The position numbers were made by a program, and so were the translations under genes. Shown one piece after another: positions 34,517 through 43,142 of a DNA stretch of 64,000 nucleotides. The notes beneath the pieces are model-generated. The model was not told the DNA's origin, ran no database searches, and saw only the letters and a program-made list of their open reading frames with translations. The stretch is from OLB4 sp002050165 (lineage in GTDB: Bacteria > Bacteroidota > Ignavibacteria > Tepidaquicellales > Tepidaquicellaceae): the NCBI GenBank assembly GCA_030263475.1, contig SZPC01000005.1:62001-126000 (forward strand). The letters run 5' to 3'. Positions within the stretch are counted from its first letter, which is position 1, and each line of letters starts with the position of its first letter.

Positions 34517-35683
34517 TTAATAATTAAAATTGAAATACTTTTGATAAATTGCTTCCGGGATAATTCCGATATTCGTTCCGATTCTCATTGGCACTCTTAA
34601 ACTTAAAATAAAATTGTAATACGAAGAATAATGCTTAAAAGATTTCACAGGTGCATCCATGATCTGCTCGAATTCAGCATTAGATAAACCGAGTTTTTTT
34701 AAGTTATATTCAATCATTTCTATACCACCTGAAAATGGATCCTGATGTATTTTCTTCAATGCAACTTCCCTGTTTAACTGCCCTTCGCGTATTAAAGCTG
34801 AATAATGTAGCTTCCGCTTATCGATGTTAAATTTTCTTGTCAGAATATAAGATTGATAAAATGAAGTATAAGTAGATTCAAAATGTTTCCCCCCGTAGTC
34901 ATTCCAATCAAGTTCCTTTTGGAGCAATTCGGTTACTTCATCCTGATGATAAGGAACGTAATACAACAATCGAAAAAATTTAATATTCTCTATGAAAGTG
35001 TATTTCAGAAACTGAGTCATGGTCATGATTGGAAACGATTTTATTCCCTGTAATTTTCCAAACTTTGAATGAATTGATTTCAGATATTTCCCATCCTGAT
35101 AAGTCCATGAAAGCGGAGTTGAACCCTCAGTCCTGAACGAATGCCCTACAATTATCCATTTAATTTTTTCCTGTGAAGCTACCTTGAATAAAGTTGAAGT
35201 AATTGCCCAGTCAGTCGGCACTTCCCCGTCAGGAACTGAAGCTTTGAGAAATGCTAATTGCAAATCTTTGAATTCTTCCCAATCGGCAACGTGGGTATAG
35301 AGGTCAACCCCAAGTTTGTTTGTTGAATGTTTAATATTCTTTACCGCTGTATCGGAATTCCAACCATTATCGAAGTGAACTGCTAAAGGATTCAACCCAG
35401 CCCGAACCGTTTGCAAAAGCGTGTAAGTACTATCCCTGCCACCACTAACTCCTACGATACAATCATACTTCTTATTCCTTGCGGATTTTTTTATAACTTC
35501 AACCTTTTGTTTTAGGACTTCACCGGTTAAAGAATTCATAGGATATTTTTTATCCATCCTGTCGTGTATTTTACAAAACGTACACTCACCATTTCCATCA
35601 AAATGAATGCCGGGAACTGAATCGTCCATAATACATCTGCTGCAAATCTGACCAGCCTTGTAATGGTAATCCCTAATTTTCAA
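34517..35683 (-). CDS. N-acetyl sugar amidotransferase (WbpG-like), zinc-site paralog
   Basis: 388 residues from a TTG start. PP-loop ATPase with S-G-G-R-D-S at 80-85. The N-terminus carries four zinc-type cysteines: Cys14, Cys17, Cys34 and Cys37. WbpG-type enzymes convert a sugar N-acetyl group into an acetamidino group, using ammonia from a HisH/HisF pair; both partners are encoded 3-5 kb upstream. It is one of two paralogs in this locus. A 128-bp gap precedes it, so a separate promoter is possible. Confidence 0.88.
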   Translation of the reverse strand: MKIRDYHYKAGQICSRCIMDDSVPGIHFDGNGECTFCKIHDRMDKKYPMNSLTGEVLKQKVEVIKKSARNKKYDCIVGVSGGRDSTYTLLQTVRAGLNPLAVHFDNGWNSDTAVKNIKHSTNKLGVDLYTHVADWEEFKDLQLAFLKASVPDGEVPTDWAITSTLFKVASQEKIKWIIVGHSFRTEGSTPLSWTYQDGKYLKSIHSKFGKLQGIKSFPIMTMTQFLKYTFIENIKFFRLLYYVPYHQDEVTELLQKELDWNDYGGKHFESTYTSFYQSYILTRKFNIDKRKLHYSALIREGQLNREVALKKIHQDPFSGGIEMIEYNLKKLGLSNAEFEQIMDAPVKSFKHYSSYYNFILSLRVPMRIGTNIGIIPEAIYQKYFNFNY

Positions 35684-35811
35684 ATATAGTATTTATTATA
35701 ATTTCCAACTTGTAAGTTAGTAAAATTAAAAATTCAAATCAGTTAAAATTTATTATCATCCGTAAATTTTAAACATTGGAATTATAGTAATAGACTAATG
35801 GTATTATAAAT

Positions 35812-36891
35812 TCAAAGGGATAATTGAAATTTATATTGATAATCCGGATTTCGAATCATCTCATCTCTACTGTCAGGATAATTTTCAATGAACCAAACCA
35901 TGAACTTTGTCATATCAATTTTTTTAGATAACATTTCATCACGTTTTAAATTCAATTTAGTTTTATAATCCGGATCGGATAAAATTTCTCGTACAGTTTG
36001 CAATACTTTATCGGAATTTCTAAAGTTGTGCAATAATCCCAATTTCGATTGCTCAATTAATGTACCTGCGTTGTTCGTACAAATAAAAATTGCAGGTGTT
36101 CCGAGCATTACGCATTCCGAGGCTGTTGTTGCACCTTCGCCAACGTACAGTGAAGCGTAATTTAAGAGGTGGTGCAGGTCAAACGGACTAATTGATTTCC
36201 TGAATTCTTCAAACTCTGTTGGAAGTTCAGCTTCTGACGAAATCAATACTTTCCCCGAACCTTTTAATTCTTCCACCAATTTTTTCTTGAATTCAAAACT
36301 TAATCCCTTCTGTCCGAAATCATGACTCGCTTCCCATGAAACAAAACGCAATACAAAATATTTTTCGTCCTTCGTCAAACCATATTTCTTTAATACATCC
36401 GGATTCGGCTTATAATATTCAGGAGCGAGATAACACAACTCCAGGAAACTATCAAAAAAAATTTGTTTCCGGGAATATTTCTTCCAAAATGAACCAGGGT
36501 TCAGAATAACATCGGTAAACGGTGTGTACATCATTATCTCAAAAGTTGCCACTTCCGTATCATCAAAAACTATATGTGGTTTACCAAGTAACTTCGATAT
36601 ATGAGCTGCAAACATTGAAGCAACACTAACAAACAAATCCGGTTTGAACTTCATTGCATTACCAAGTATAACCTTGTCCGCTTTAAAGATATAAAATACT
36701 TTTCCAAGAAGGTTTTTGCTCCCTGTCCCTCTGGAAACATATTCGTAACCATAGTAATCCAGTAGTGGAAACAATACATCTTTATCCCTTGCAGTAAACA
36801 TAAACTCATGCCCCTTAGATTTCATAATCTGAACGAAATTTCTGAAGTAATGAATATGAGCAGGGTGACCAAGGTCCATAAATATTTTCAA
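35812..36891 (-). CDS. DUF354 glycosyltransferase-like/epimerase-like protein
   Basis: 359 residues of the DUF354 family, a GT-B-like fold related to UDP-GlcNAc 2-epimerase and found in archaeal and bacterial polysaccharide loci. The family opening is seen as M-D-L-G-H-P-A-H-I-H-Y-F-R, and a C-terminal nucleotide-binding region has G-E-G-A-T-T-A-S-E. The start is a TTG at 36891, giving the family N-terminus M-K-I-F; the ATG at 36879 would remove it. It lies 1 bp after the second amidotransferase and probably transfers or modifies the amidinated sugar. Confidence 0.8.
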   Translation of the reverse strand: MKIFMDLGHPAHIHYFRNFVQIMKSKGHEFMFTARDKDVLFPLLDYYGYEYVSRGTGSKNLLGKVFYIFKADKVILGNAMKFKPDLFVSVASMFAAHISKLLGKPHIVFDDTEVATFEIMMYTPFTDVILNPGSFWKKYSRKQIFFDSFLELCYLAPEYYKPNPDVLKKYGLTKDEKYFVLRFVSWEASHDFGQKGLSFEFKKKLVEELKGSGKVLISSEAELPTEFEEFRKSISPFDLHHLLNYASLYVGEGATTASECVMLGTPAIFICTNNAGTLIEQSKLGLLHNFRNSDKVLQTVREILSDPDYKTKLNLKRDEMLSKKIDMTKFMVWFIENYPDSRDEMIRNPDYQYKFQLSL

Positions 36892-36892
36892 A

Positions 36893-38047
36893 TTACCTGC
36901 TCTCCTTTTCTATATATATAGTTGGTGATTCTGGATAAACAAATTTCATCAACTTTTGAGATAAATTTTTAAATCGTGTTAGAAACCAATAGTACGAAGG
37001 ATAATCATAGAACGTTTTATTTGTTGTACTCCAGATTGACTCAAAATCACTCTTACTGATTTCCAGTTTTTTTAAAACGAAATCCTTATCCCGCTCCATA
37101 TCTTCAACATCGTACGGCGGTTTACTAATTAATTCAATTGCTGAATTCCTTGTGATTTCACCGCTAAGCACTTGAGCAGATAAAGTTATTTTTCTCTTGT
37201 CAAATCCGAATTTTTTGGGCATCCAATATGCTATCGCAAATTTAGTGAAACTGTTTTCGTGGTGGTGACCACCGTAATATTCCCAGCCATATTCGTTAAT
37301 TAAAATTTTCTGTGCTGTTTTCTTTTGATAATCAATGTAGTAAAACGGACGATATGATTTAATTTGCCTGTAAATTGTATCCATAAAAAGATTACTCAAA
37401 GTTTGATAGGGGTAAGACTTAAGTCTTCCCTTTTCGAACTTGTTAACGATGTGCATCATCTGTCTCGAATCTGTGTAAGTCCATTCCGAAGGTTGCTTAC
37501 CCTCTGACCTGAAATCGCTCCCGTTTAAAACAAATTTTATGCGCTCTCTTGCAGCTGTTTTATAAAGCACAGCAGCGATTGCATTATCGGTTGGACCGTC
37601 AATCCATGGCAATCCGGATTTCATGTAAGCTCTCAGAACTCTTACAACCTCCTCATAATCTATCACATAAGTTTCAAGATCAATGTCTAATGCTTGTGTA
37701 ACCTTTTTTATATTTCTTACTGCTATATCGCTATTCCAGCCATTATCAAGGTTAACTGCAAGTGGATTTAAACCAAACTCTTTTTTAGCAATGTGCAGAA
37801 GGAATGAACTGTCAGTACCGCCACTAACACCAATTATGCAATCATAGCGCTTTCCTTTTGCTGACGTTTTAATTCCATTCAATATTCTTTCCCATTGTCG
37901 TTTACCTCTTTCACCTCTTGGAAAAGTTTCACACAATCTATCGAACATCTTCGCATAATTGGAGACACCATTTTCATCAAATGTAATTCCGGGAATTGTA
38001 GAATCCCAAATACCACGTGTACAAATTTTCAATTCAGAATTAACCAT
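36893..38047 (-). CDS. N-acetyl sugar amidotransferase paralog lacking the zinc cysteines
   Basis: 384 residues, clearly related to the amidotransferase at 34517-35683. The ATP-pyrophosphatase PP-loop S-G-G-T-D-S-S is kept (about 75-81), as is the N-L-D-N-G-W-N-S-D segment. Of the four N-terminal zinc-type cysteines only Cys9 remains; the others are Gly12, Ser29 and Ala32. It follows the hisH-hisF pair directly (3 bp), so it may be the enzyme fed by that ammonia channel. It could amidate a second sugar or work as a partner of the zinc-containing paralog. Confidence 0.85.
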   Translation of the reverse strand: MVNSELKICTRGIWDSTIPGITFDENGVSNYAKMFDRLCETFPRGERGKRQWERILNGIKTSAKGKRYDCIIGVSGGTDSSFLLHIAKKEFGLNPLAVNLDNGWNSDIAVRNIKKVTQALDIDLETYVIDYEEVVRVLRAYMKSGLPWIDGPTDNAIAAVLYKTAARERIKFVLNGSDFRSEGKQPSEWTYTDSRQMMHIVNKFEKGRLKSYPYQTLSNLFMDTIYRQIKSYRPFYYIDYQKKTAQKILINEYGWEYYGGHHHENSFTKFAIAYWMPKKFGFDKRKITLSAQVLSGEITRNSAIELISKPPYDVEDMERDKDFVLKKLEISKSDFESIWSTTNKTFYDYPSYYWFLTRFKNLSQKLMKFVYPESPTIYIEKESR

Positions 38048-38050
38048 TGG

Positions 38051-38824
38051 TTATGATATATTATCGTTAAATATTCCCATCACTTCATTTTTTGGCGGAT
38101 AATTAATTAAAACCGCACGTCTCGGACCGTGGTAAACAAACATGCTACCGGCAGCAAGCGCATGCGCCATTCCATCCTTATAAGCCATCTTCATATCAAT
38201 TAGTGTTCCTGCTCCGCCACATGCTACAACAGGAATGTTTACTCGCTGGGAGACGCTACTTATTAACCCGATATCGTAACCTGACATTTTCCCGTCATGG
38301 TCAATGGAATTGATAACTAATTCACCCGCACCGCTATCTTCAAGTTGCTTTACAAGGTCAAGATAATTTGTCTTAATTTTTTTCGAACCGCCCTCTGTAA
38401 ATACTTCGTATTTTCCAAACAAATTCTTTTTCACATCAACTGAACAGACGATACTTTGGCTTCCGAACACTTTTGCAGCTTCAGTAACCAAGGTTTGATT
38501 CAGAATTGCAAATGTATTCAATATTACTTTTTCAGCGCCCGCTTTGAATATATTTTCTATTTCAATTAATCTGCTAATCCCACCACCTACTCCAAACGGC
38601 ATAAATGCTTCATCTCCGATTGCTCTCACCAATTCTACTGAAATACATCTTTTCTCCTTAGACGCAGTAATGTCCAGGAAAACTAATTCATCTGCTTTCA
38701 GGTCGTTGAATATTTTGACGGCGTTTATCGGATCACCGATGTATCGCGGATTGTCAAATTTGACAGTTTTTACGAGCCCCTTTCCTTTCAGCAAAAGAAC
38801 CGGTATTATTCTTGGGAGGAACAT
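38051..38824 (-). CDS. hisF: HisF-like cyclase subunit for sugar amidation
   Basis: 257-residue TIM barrel of the HisF family. Aligned with classical HisF, the first catalytic Asp (position 11, C-L-D-V) is Leu11 in V-L-L-L-K, while the second, Asp130 in S-V-D-V-K, is kept. The phosphate loops G-G-G-I and A-C-G-G-A-G are present. Loss of Asp11 argues against imidazole-glycerol-phosphate synthesis and for a role as ammonia channel to the adjacent amidotransferases (HisF2/WbuZ type). It overlaps hisH by 19 bp. Confidence 0.88.
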   Translation of the reverse strand: MFLPRIIPVLLLKGKGLVKTVKFDNPRYIGDPINAVKIFNDLKADELVFLDITASKEKRCISVELVRAIGDEAFMPFGVGGGISRLIEIENIFKAGAEKVILNTFAILNQTLVTEAAKVFGSQSIVCSVDVKKNLFGKYEVFTEGGSKKIKTNYLDLVKQLEDSGAGELVINSIDHDGKMSGYDIGLISSVSQRVNIPVVACGGAGTLIDMKMAYKDGMAHALAAGSMFVYHGPRRAVLINYPPKNEVMGIFNDNIS

Positions 38825-39435
38825 TTAGGAATATTTAGAAAGTTATTTATAATTTTTAATCCTGCATCATGGCTCTTTTCAGGATGGAACTGCGTACCGT
38901 AAATATTCCCCTTCGAGAAAGATGAAACAAACTCATTCCCGTAATTTGTGGTACATAAAATATCATTATCATCCTCGCAATTAATAAAATAGGAGTGCAC
39001 AAAGTAAAACATATTCCGGTTATCAATTCCCTCCATTAGCTTGTCATTTTTTTTGATGGATAAAGTATTCCAACCCATGTGAGGAATTTTTAATCCGATC
39101 GGACTAAACTGAAATTTTTTTGTAATCGCATTTATCCAGCCGAATCCTTCAGCGTTGCCCTCTTCACTGTGTTTGGTTATTAATTGCATACCCATACAAA
39201 TACCGAGAATTGGAATTTTCAGCTCGAGCACCAAATGATTGAGCACTTCAAAAAACCCCCGATCTCTGAGATGCTTCATTCCTACGGCAAAGTTCCCAAC
39301 CCCCGGAAGAATAATTCTGTCAGCATCCTTCAGTGCGTCCGGTGTTGAAGTTATTACCGCTTTTTTATTTAACCGCTCAATTGCCTTCTCTACCGACCGT
39401 AGATTTCCCATTCCATAATCAATTATACAATTCAT
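38806..39435 (-). CDS. hisH: HisH-like glutamine amidotransferase for sugar amidation
   Basis: 209-residue class I glutaminase. The opening is D-Y-G-M-G-N-L, the nucleophile Cys80 is in L-G-I-C-M-G-M-Q, and the His/Glu pair is in Q-F-H-P-E-K-S. It should release ammonia from glutamine for the HisF-like partner encoded with a 19-bp overlap. Location among polysaccharide genes, with two WbpG-like enzymes, points to the sugar-amidination paralog rather than histidine biosynthesis. Confidence 0.88.
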   Translation of the reverse strand: MNCIIDYGMGNLRSVEKAIERLNKKAVITSTPDALKDADRIILPGVGNFAVGMKHLRDRGFFEVLNHLVLELKIPILGICMGMQLITKHSEEGNAEGFGWINAITKKFQFSPIGLKIPHMGWNTLSIKKNDKLMEGIDNRNMFYFVHSYFINCEDDNDILCTTNYGNEFVSSFSKGNIYGTQFHPEKSHDAGLKIINNFLNIPKCSSQE

Positions 39436-39439
39436 AAAG

Positions 39440-40306
39440 TTATCCTTTGCACATTCTTGATTTCAGCAATAAATACTTTCGCTGGTTCAAAAACTTTCTG
39501 AAAGATTTATCAAAATAATATTGTTTAAACGTAACCATAGAGAATAAATAACCGAACACAAAAAAAATCGTATGAATAAAGGAAAATTTCCTTTCTTTCC
39601 CGAAATTATACGACCTTAACAATGCAAGTAAAAGTGTATATCCGGTTTTTCGCTCATCCATTCCCAGAAGAAACGAATTCTTAAAAGATGAATTTGTAAG
39701 TGAAGATGTCGGCCTGTGGTGTACAACCTTGAGATCAAGAATAACATTTTCCCAACCCTGGAATTCTGCTAAAACACCGTCTATTCCATCCCAGTTTTTT
39801 CGCTGTGGAATACCACCAATACTTACAAGGCAATCCTTTCTATAGGATTTAATTGGTCCGCGTACCTGATTATCAATTTCAAATTCAGGGATAAGATCAT
39901 TTCCTTTCGATATGTAACATCTGCCACCTGCTATACCAGCTTTTTGATTACCTTCAAAAGTCTCGGCAATAACCTCAAAATAATCTTCAGGCAATGTAAG
40001 ATCACCGTCAATTTTGCTTACAAAATCTGCGTTCACCAAATCAATCATATCAATACCCGATTGAATTATCGCCGCAACATTCTCACCACCTTTCCGCGTC
40101 GACGTCTTTTGTTCTCTGTTAATAGGTCTTATCCAATTGTATTTTGCTGCGTATTCTCTAATAATTTCTTCAGTATTATCTTCAGAGTTGTCATTTATAA
40201 TAATCCACTCAATTGGTTTCAAAGTTTGGGTTACAACACTATCGAGCGTGTTCCTTATAAAATCTTCTTCATTTTTCACGGTGGTTACAATAAAATGCCT
40301 GTTCAT
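39440..40306 (-). CDS. Family 2 glycosyltransferase
   Basis: 288-residue GT-A enzyme. The N-terminal nucleotide-sugar site shows T-V-K-N-E-E-D-F, followed by I-I-I-N-D-N-S-E-D-N-T, and the metal-binding D-G-D at about 100. A hydrophobic region near the C-terminus (about 248-262) may touch the membrane. Donor and acceptor are unknown. It lies 4 bp before hisH in a minus-strand run of polysaccharide genes. Confidence 0.88.
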   Translation of the reverse strand: MNRHFIVTTVKNEEDFIRNTLDSVVTQTLKPIEWIIINDNSEDNTEEIIREYAAKYNWIRPINREQKTSTRKGGENVAAIIQSGIDMIDLVNADFVSKIDGDLTLPEDYFEVIAETFEGNQKAGIAGGRCYISKGNDLIPEFEIDNQVRGPIKSYRKDCLVSIGGIPQRKNWDGIDGVLAEFQGWENVILDLKVVHHRPTSSLTNSSFKNSFLLGMDERKTGYTLLLALLRSYNFGKERKFSFIHTIFFVFGYLFSMVTFKQYYFDKSFRKFLNQRKYLLLKSRMCKG

Positions 40307-40328
40307 TTTTCTGTTGAGAGTTGACTAT

Positions 40329-41201
40329 TCAAATTTTCCTTTTGAAATAATTCCGGTAAGTTGCAGCTGTGGTTATCAAAGCATATAAAGGAGTAAATAT
40401 TTTATAACCGTGTTTGAAATACATATAAGCATGTTTACAGATTGAATTCGAGGAATGTTTGTTAAATATACTTTTCGTTAAATCGTAAAGAGTTTCATTA
40501 TTAAATCCCCTTCCTATAGAGGTTAGTGAAGAATGATTGTAAACAATCGCATTAAATGAGATGTAAACCGGAAATCCCGCTTTCCTAGCCCTTAATATGA
40601 AATCATCGTCACTGCCGTACTGGATTAACTTTTCGTCATACAATCCGATTTTTCTGAAAACTACTTCTGGAATTAATGTGCCACGCCCGGATAAAATGCA
40701 AGATTGTTTTACTCCCTTAATACCTTGGTTCAATCGTTCGCCGAATTTAAAATAATTATCAATTTTAAAATTCCATTTATTGAAATTCTTAACCCCACCA
40801 GAATCAATGACCCCTTCATGTTCAAGTGAAACTGAAAGTGAACCGATTATCGAACTTTCCTCTAACTGTAACTTATCGCTCAGAAGAGTTGAAAGATAAT
40901 TTTCCTGAATCAGGTTATCATCGTTCAAAATCAAGATGTAATCAACTTCATCCGCTAAGGCAGCTTTAAACCCTTCGTTCATACATTTTGTCCACCACCA
41001 ATTTCCTGATCCATTTATTATCTCTACATGCTCAAATTCGTTGATAAGCATTGACCCGGTATCATCAGTTGAGCCGTCATCCACCACATAAACTTTTGTT
41101 TGTATTGAGTCAGATAATTTTTGTTTCGAAACTGATATTAGCAAATTCTTTAATAATTCCCGTCTGTTGTGAGTTGCGATAACAATTCCTATTAAAGTCA
41201 T
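40329..41201 (-). CDS. Family 2 glycosyltransferase (rhamnosyltransferase-like)
   Basis: 290-residue GT-A enzyme: I-A-T-H-N-R-R-E near the N-terminus, V-V-D-D-G-S-T-D-D at about 40-48, N-D-D-N around 95-98, and a later Y-G-S-D-D-D. The N-G-S-G-N-W-W-W segment (about 61-68) is typical of rhamnosyltransferase-like GT2 proteins. Sugar specificity is inferred only. Separated by 10 bp from the polymerase-like gene upstream. Confidence 0.88.
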   Translation of the reverse strand: MTLIGIVIATHNRRELLKNLLISVSKQKLSDSIQTKVYVVDDGSTDDTGSMLINEFEHVEIINGSGNWWWTKCMNEGFKAALADEVDYILILNDDNLIQENYLSTLLSDKLQLEESSIIGSLSVSLEHEGVIDSGGVKNFNKWNFKIDNYFKFGERLNQGIKGVKQSCILSGRGTLIPEVVFRKIGLYDEKLIQYGSDDDFILRARKAGFPVYISFNAIVYNHSSLTSIGRGFNNETLYDLTKSIFNKHSSNSICKHAYMYFKHGYKIFTPLYALITTAATYRNYFKRKI

Positions 41202-41211
41202 TCCAGTGATA

Positions 41212-42531
41212 CTATTTCGCGACAGTTGATAAAGCGTCGTTACTGTCAGAAATTTCCGTTACATCTTCTGTCTCATCTTCAGTTTCATAAGGTTTAAGCG
41301 TATAAACAGCTGAAAGGAACAAGAAACACATAAAGAAAGGTCTGATGAATAGCGACTGTGAAAATCCGATAATAAAAATTACTAATAAAGCTGCATATTT
41401 AAAAAATGACCGTCTTTCGAATTGGTAAACGATGCCCGAAAAAGATCTGAAATACATATAAAAATAAATTGCGGTTAAGATAAATCCGTACATGGCAAGC
41501 AAACCTGTTAAACCATTATTACGATGTTGTTGAGCTGAAAAAATTGAATACTCTCTCCCGCCGTAACGCATCTCTCCCCTTCCCCATCCGACCAGTGGAC
41601 TGTTCATGAAATCCCTTATATCAATGATTGCGCTTCCAATCCGTGAGGTAGTTGCATCCGCGTAAACGGATTGTCCGTACATAATGTTCTCCTGAATCTT
41701 TTCACCGAGAAACGCAAATTCTGAGTAAATCAAAAAAATCAGATATGGAATTATAAAAATTAACACAAATTTTAATCTTGAATATTCAGAAACTGAAAAA
41801 TAGAAAAACAAAATCGCCATAAGTGCAATTATACCCGCGGTGGATACTGTAGTTATAACTGCGGTTATTAGGATTAAATTTTTCAGTTGAAACAAATTTG
41901 TACCTTTAAGGATGTTTAGAAGTAACGCAATAATAATAAAACATGCAAATGCGCCGGGTTCCCAGAAAGGTCCTGAATTACGGAAATACTCATCACCGTG
42001 CAAAGCCCCGTAACCGTTGTAATAATAAATCAGAATATTCGGGAAGTAACGGTAATAATCCGTAACGTCTGCTTCCAACCTTTCATCGAAAAGAATTGCA
42101 ATATGATTTACAATAAACTCGGTTGCTCCGGGAGAAAAAAAATACAAACCGAAAAAGAAAAATGAGATTAAACTAAAAGTAACAATGATATCAGAATAAG
42201 CATCTATAAAATCTCTACCGAGAATTTTTACCACAAAGTACGCAAACAAAAGCCTGACGTACGTTCCCGCAAATGTCCTCAGAGAGAAAGTGTGCAGGAA
42301 TATTGCCTGTAGAATTTCAATTAGCATAAAAGCGCCGATTACCACTACTACTACACTATCAATCTTTCTGTTTAGAAGGAAGAATAAAATTCCGGACAAC
42401 ACCATTCCGACTAAAATCAACTTTACAGATGTATAAAAAAACGGGAATCCTGTAACAACAATTATAAAAGTGAGAATAAAATATGAGGAGATTTTTTGGA
42501 AGTAATAGTTATAATCTTTAAAAGAAATCAT
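41212..42531 (-). CDS. O-antigen polymerase/ligase-like membrane protein (Wzy/WaaL type)
   Basis: 439 residues with about 10-11 hydrophobic helices and a large periplasmic loop around 300-330 (G-W-G-R-G-E-M-R-Y-G), a common place for the conserved Arg/His region of Wzy and WaaL proteins. An acidic Thr/Glu-rich tail ends the protein. It is one of two such proteins in the locus, so polymerase and ligase roles may be divided. It overlaps the acyltransferase gene upstream by 4 bp. Confidence 0.8.
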   Translation of the reverse strand: MISFKDYNYYFQKISSYFILTFIIVVTGFPFFYTSVKLILVGMVLSGILFFLLNRKIDSVVVVVIGAFMLIEILQAIFLHTFSLRTFAGTYVRLLFAYFVVKILGRDFIDAYSDIIVTFSLISFFFFGLYFFSPGATEFIVNHIAILFDERLEADVTDYYRYFPNILIYYYNGYGALHGDEYFRNSGPFWEPGAFACFIIIALLLNILKGTNLFQLKNLILITAVITTVSTAGIIALMAILFFYFSVSEYSRLKFVLIFIIPYLIFLIYSEFAFLGEKIQENIMYGQSVYADATTSRIGSAIIDIRDFMNSPLVGWGRGEMRYGGREYSIFSAQQHRNNGLTGLLAMYGFILTAIYFYMYFRSFSGIVYQFERRSFFKYAALLVIFIIGFSQSLFIRPFFMCFLFLSAVYTLKPYETEDETEDVTEISDSNDALSTVAK

Positions 42532-43142
42532 GGAATCTTCTTAATATATTTCGCCGGATTTCCCGCCCATAGTTCAAACTCGGGAATATTACCAGTTACA
42601 ACAGAACCTGCCCCAATGACAGCTCCTCGTCCGATTACAGTCCCCTTCAAAATAGTTGAATGTGCGCCAATAAATACTTCGTCACCAATGGAAACCGGTT
42701 TAGTGAAATTTGCTGCGATGTTTGTTGCGGGGTCTCTTCGCATTTTGTTATCTATCGAATGAAAATCAGTGTCGTAAATCACACAATTGCCACCAATCAT
42801 AACGTTGTTACCGATTTCAATTTTCTTGTAACAAACAATCGTTGAAGCGCTGATACCAACATTATCACGGATTATAAGGGAAGCATTATGACCAGTAACA
42901 ATTCCGGTTCGGTGAAATCTACCGATTATGTTGAAATCTTCCGAACTGTGGACTCTGAAATTGTCTCCGATGATTACGTTTGAATCTGGCTTTAGCCTGA
43001 CTATCGGGAATCCGTCACACTTTAAGTTTCGTCCGAATTTCGCCCCGAAAGCTTTAAGTATAACTTTAAAAAATAGTGTTCCGATTATAGAAAAAAATCT
43101 TATCCTCGAACCATAATAAATTCTGAATAATAACCTTAGCAA
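42528..43142 (-). CDS. Hexapeptide-repeat acyltransferase
   Basis: 204 residues from a TTG start inside the end of the GT4 gene (7-bp overlap). The left-handed beta-helix shows I-I-G-D-N, I-E-I-G-N-N-V-M-I-G-G-N-C and I-G-D-E-V-F-I-G-A-H repeats, and terminal W-A-G-N-P-A-K. It matches the WbbJ/maltose O-acetyltransferase branch. It probably acetylates a sugar in the repeating unit; the short hydrophobic N-terminus (about 15-30) may bring it to the membrane. Confidence 0.87.
   Translation of the reverse strand: MLRLLFRIYYGSRIRFFSIIGTLFFKVILKAFGAKFGRNLKCDGFPIVRLKPDSNVIIGDNFRVHSSEDFNIIGRFHRTGIVTGHNASLIIRDNVGISASTIVCYKKIEIGNNVMIGGNCVIYDTDFHSIDNKMRRDPATNIAANFTKPVSIGDEVFIGAHSTILKGTVIGRGAVIGAGSVVTGNIPEFELWAGNPAKYIKKIP

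Noticed and set aside
38051..39435. Histidine biosynthesis hisH-hisF
   Set aside because: No other his genes are nearby, the HisF homolog lacks the first catalytic Asp, and two sugar amidotransferases are adjacent.
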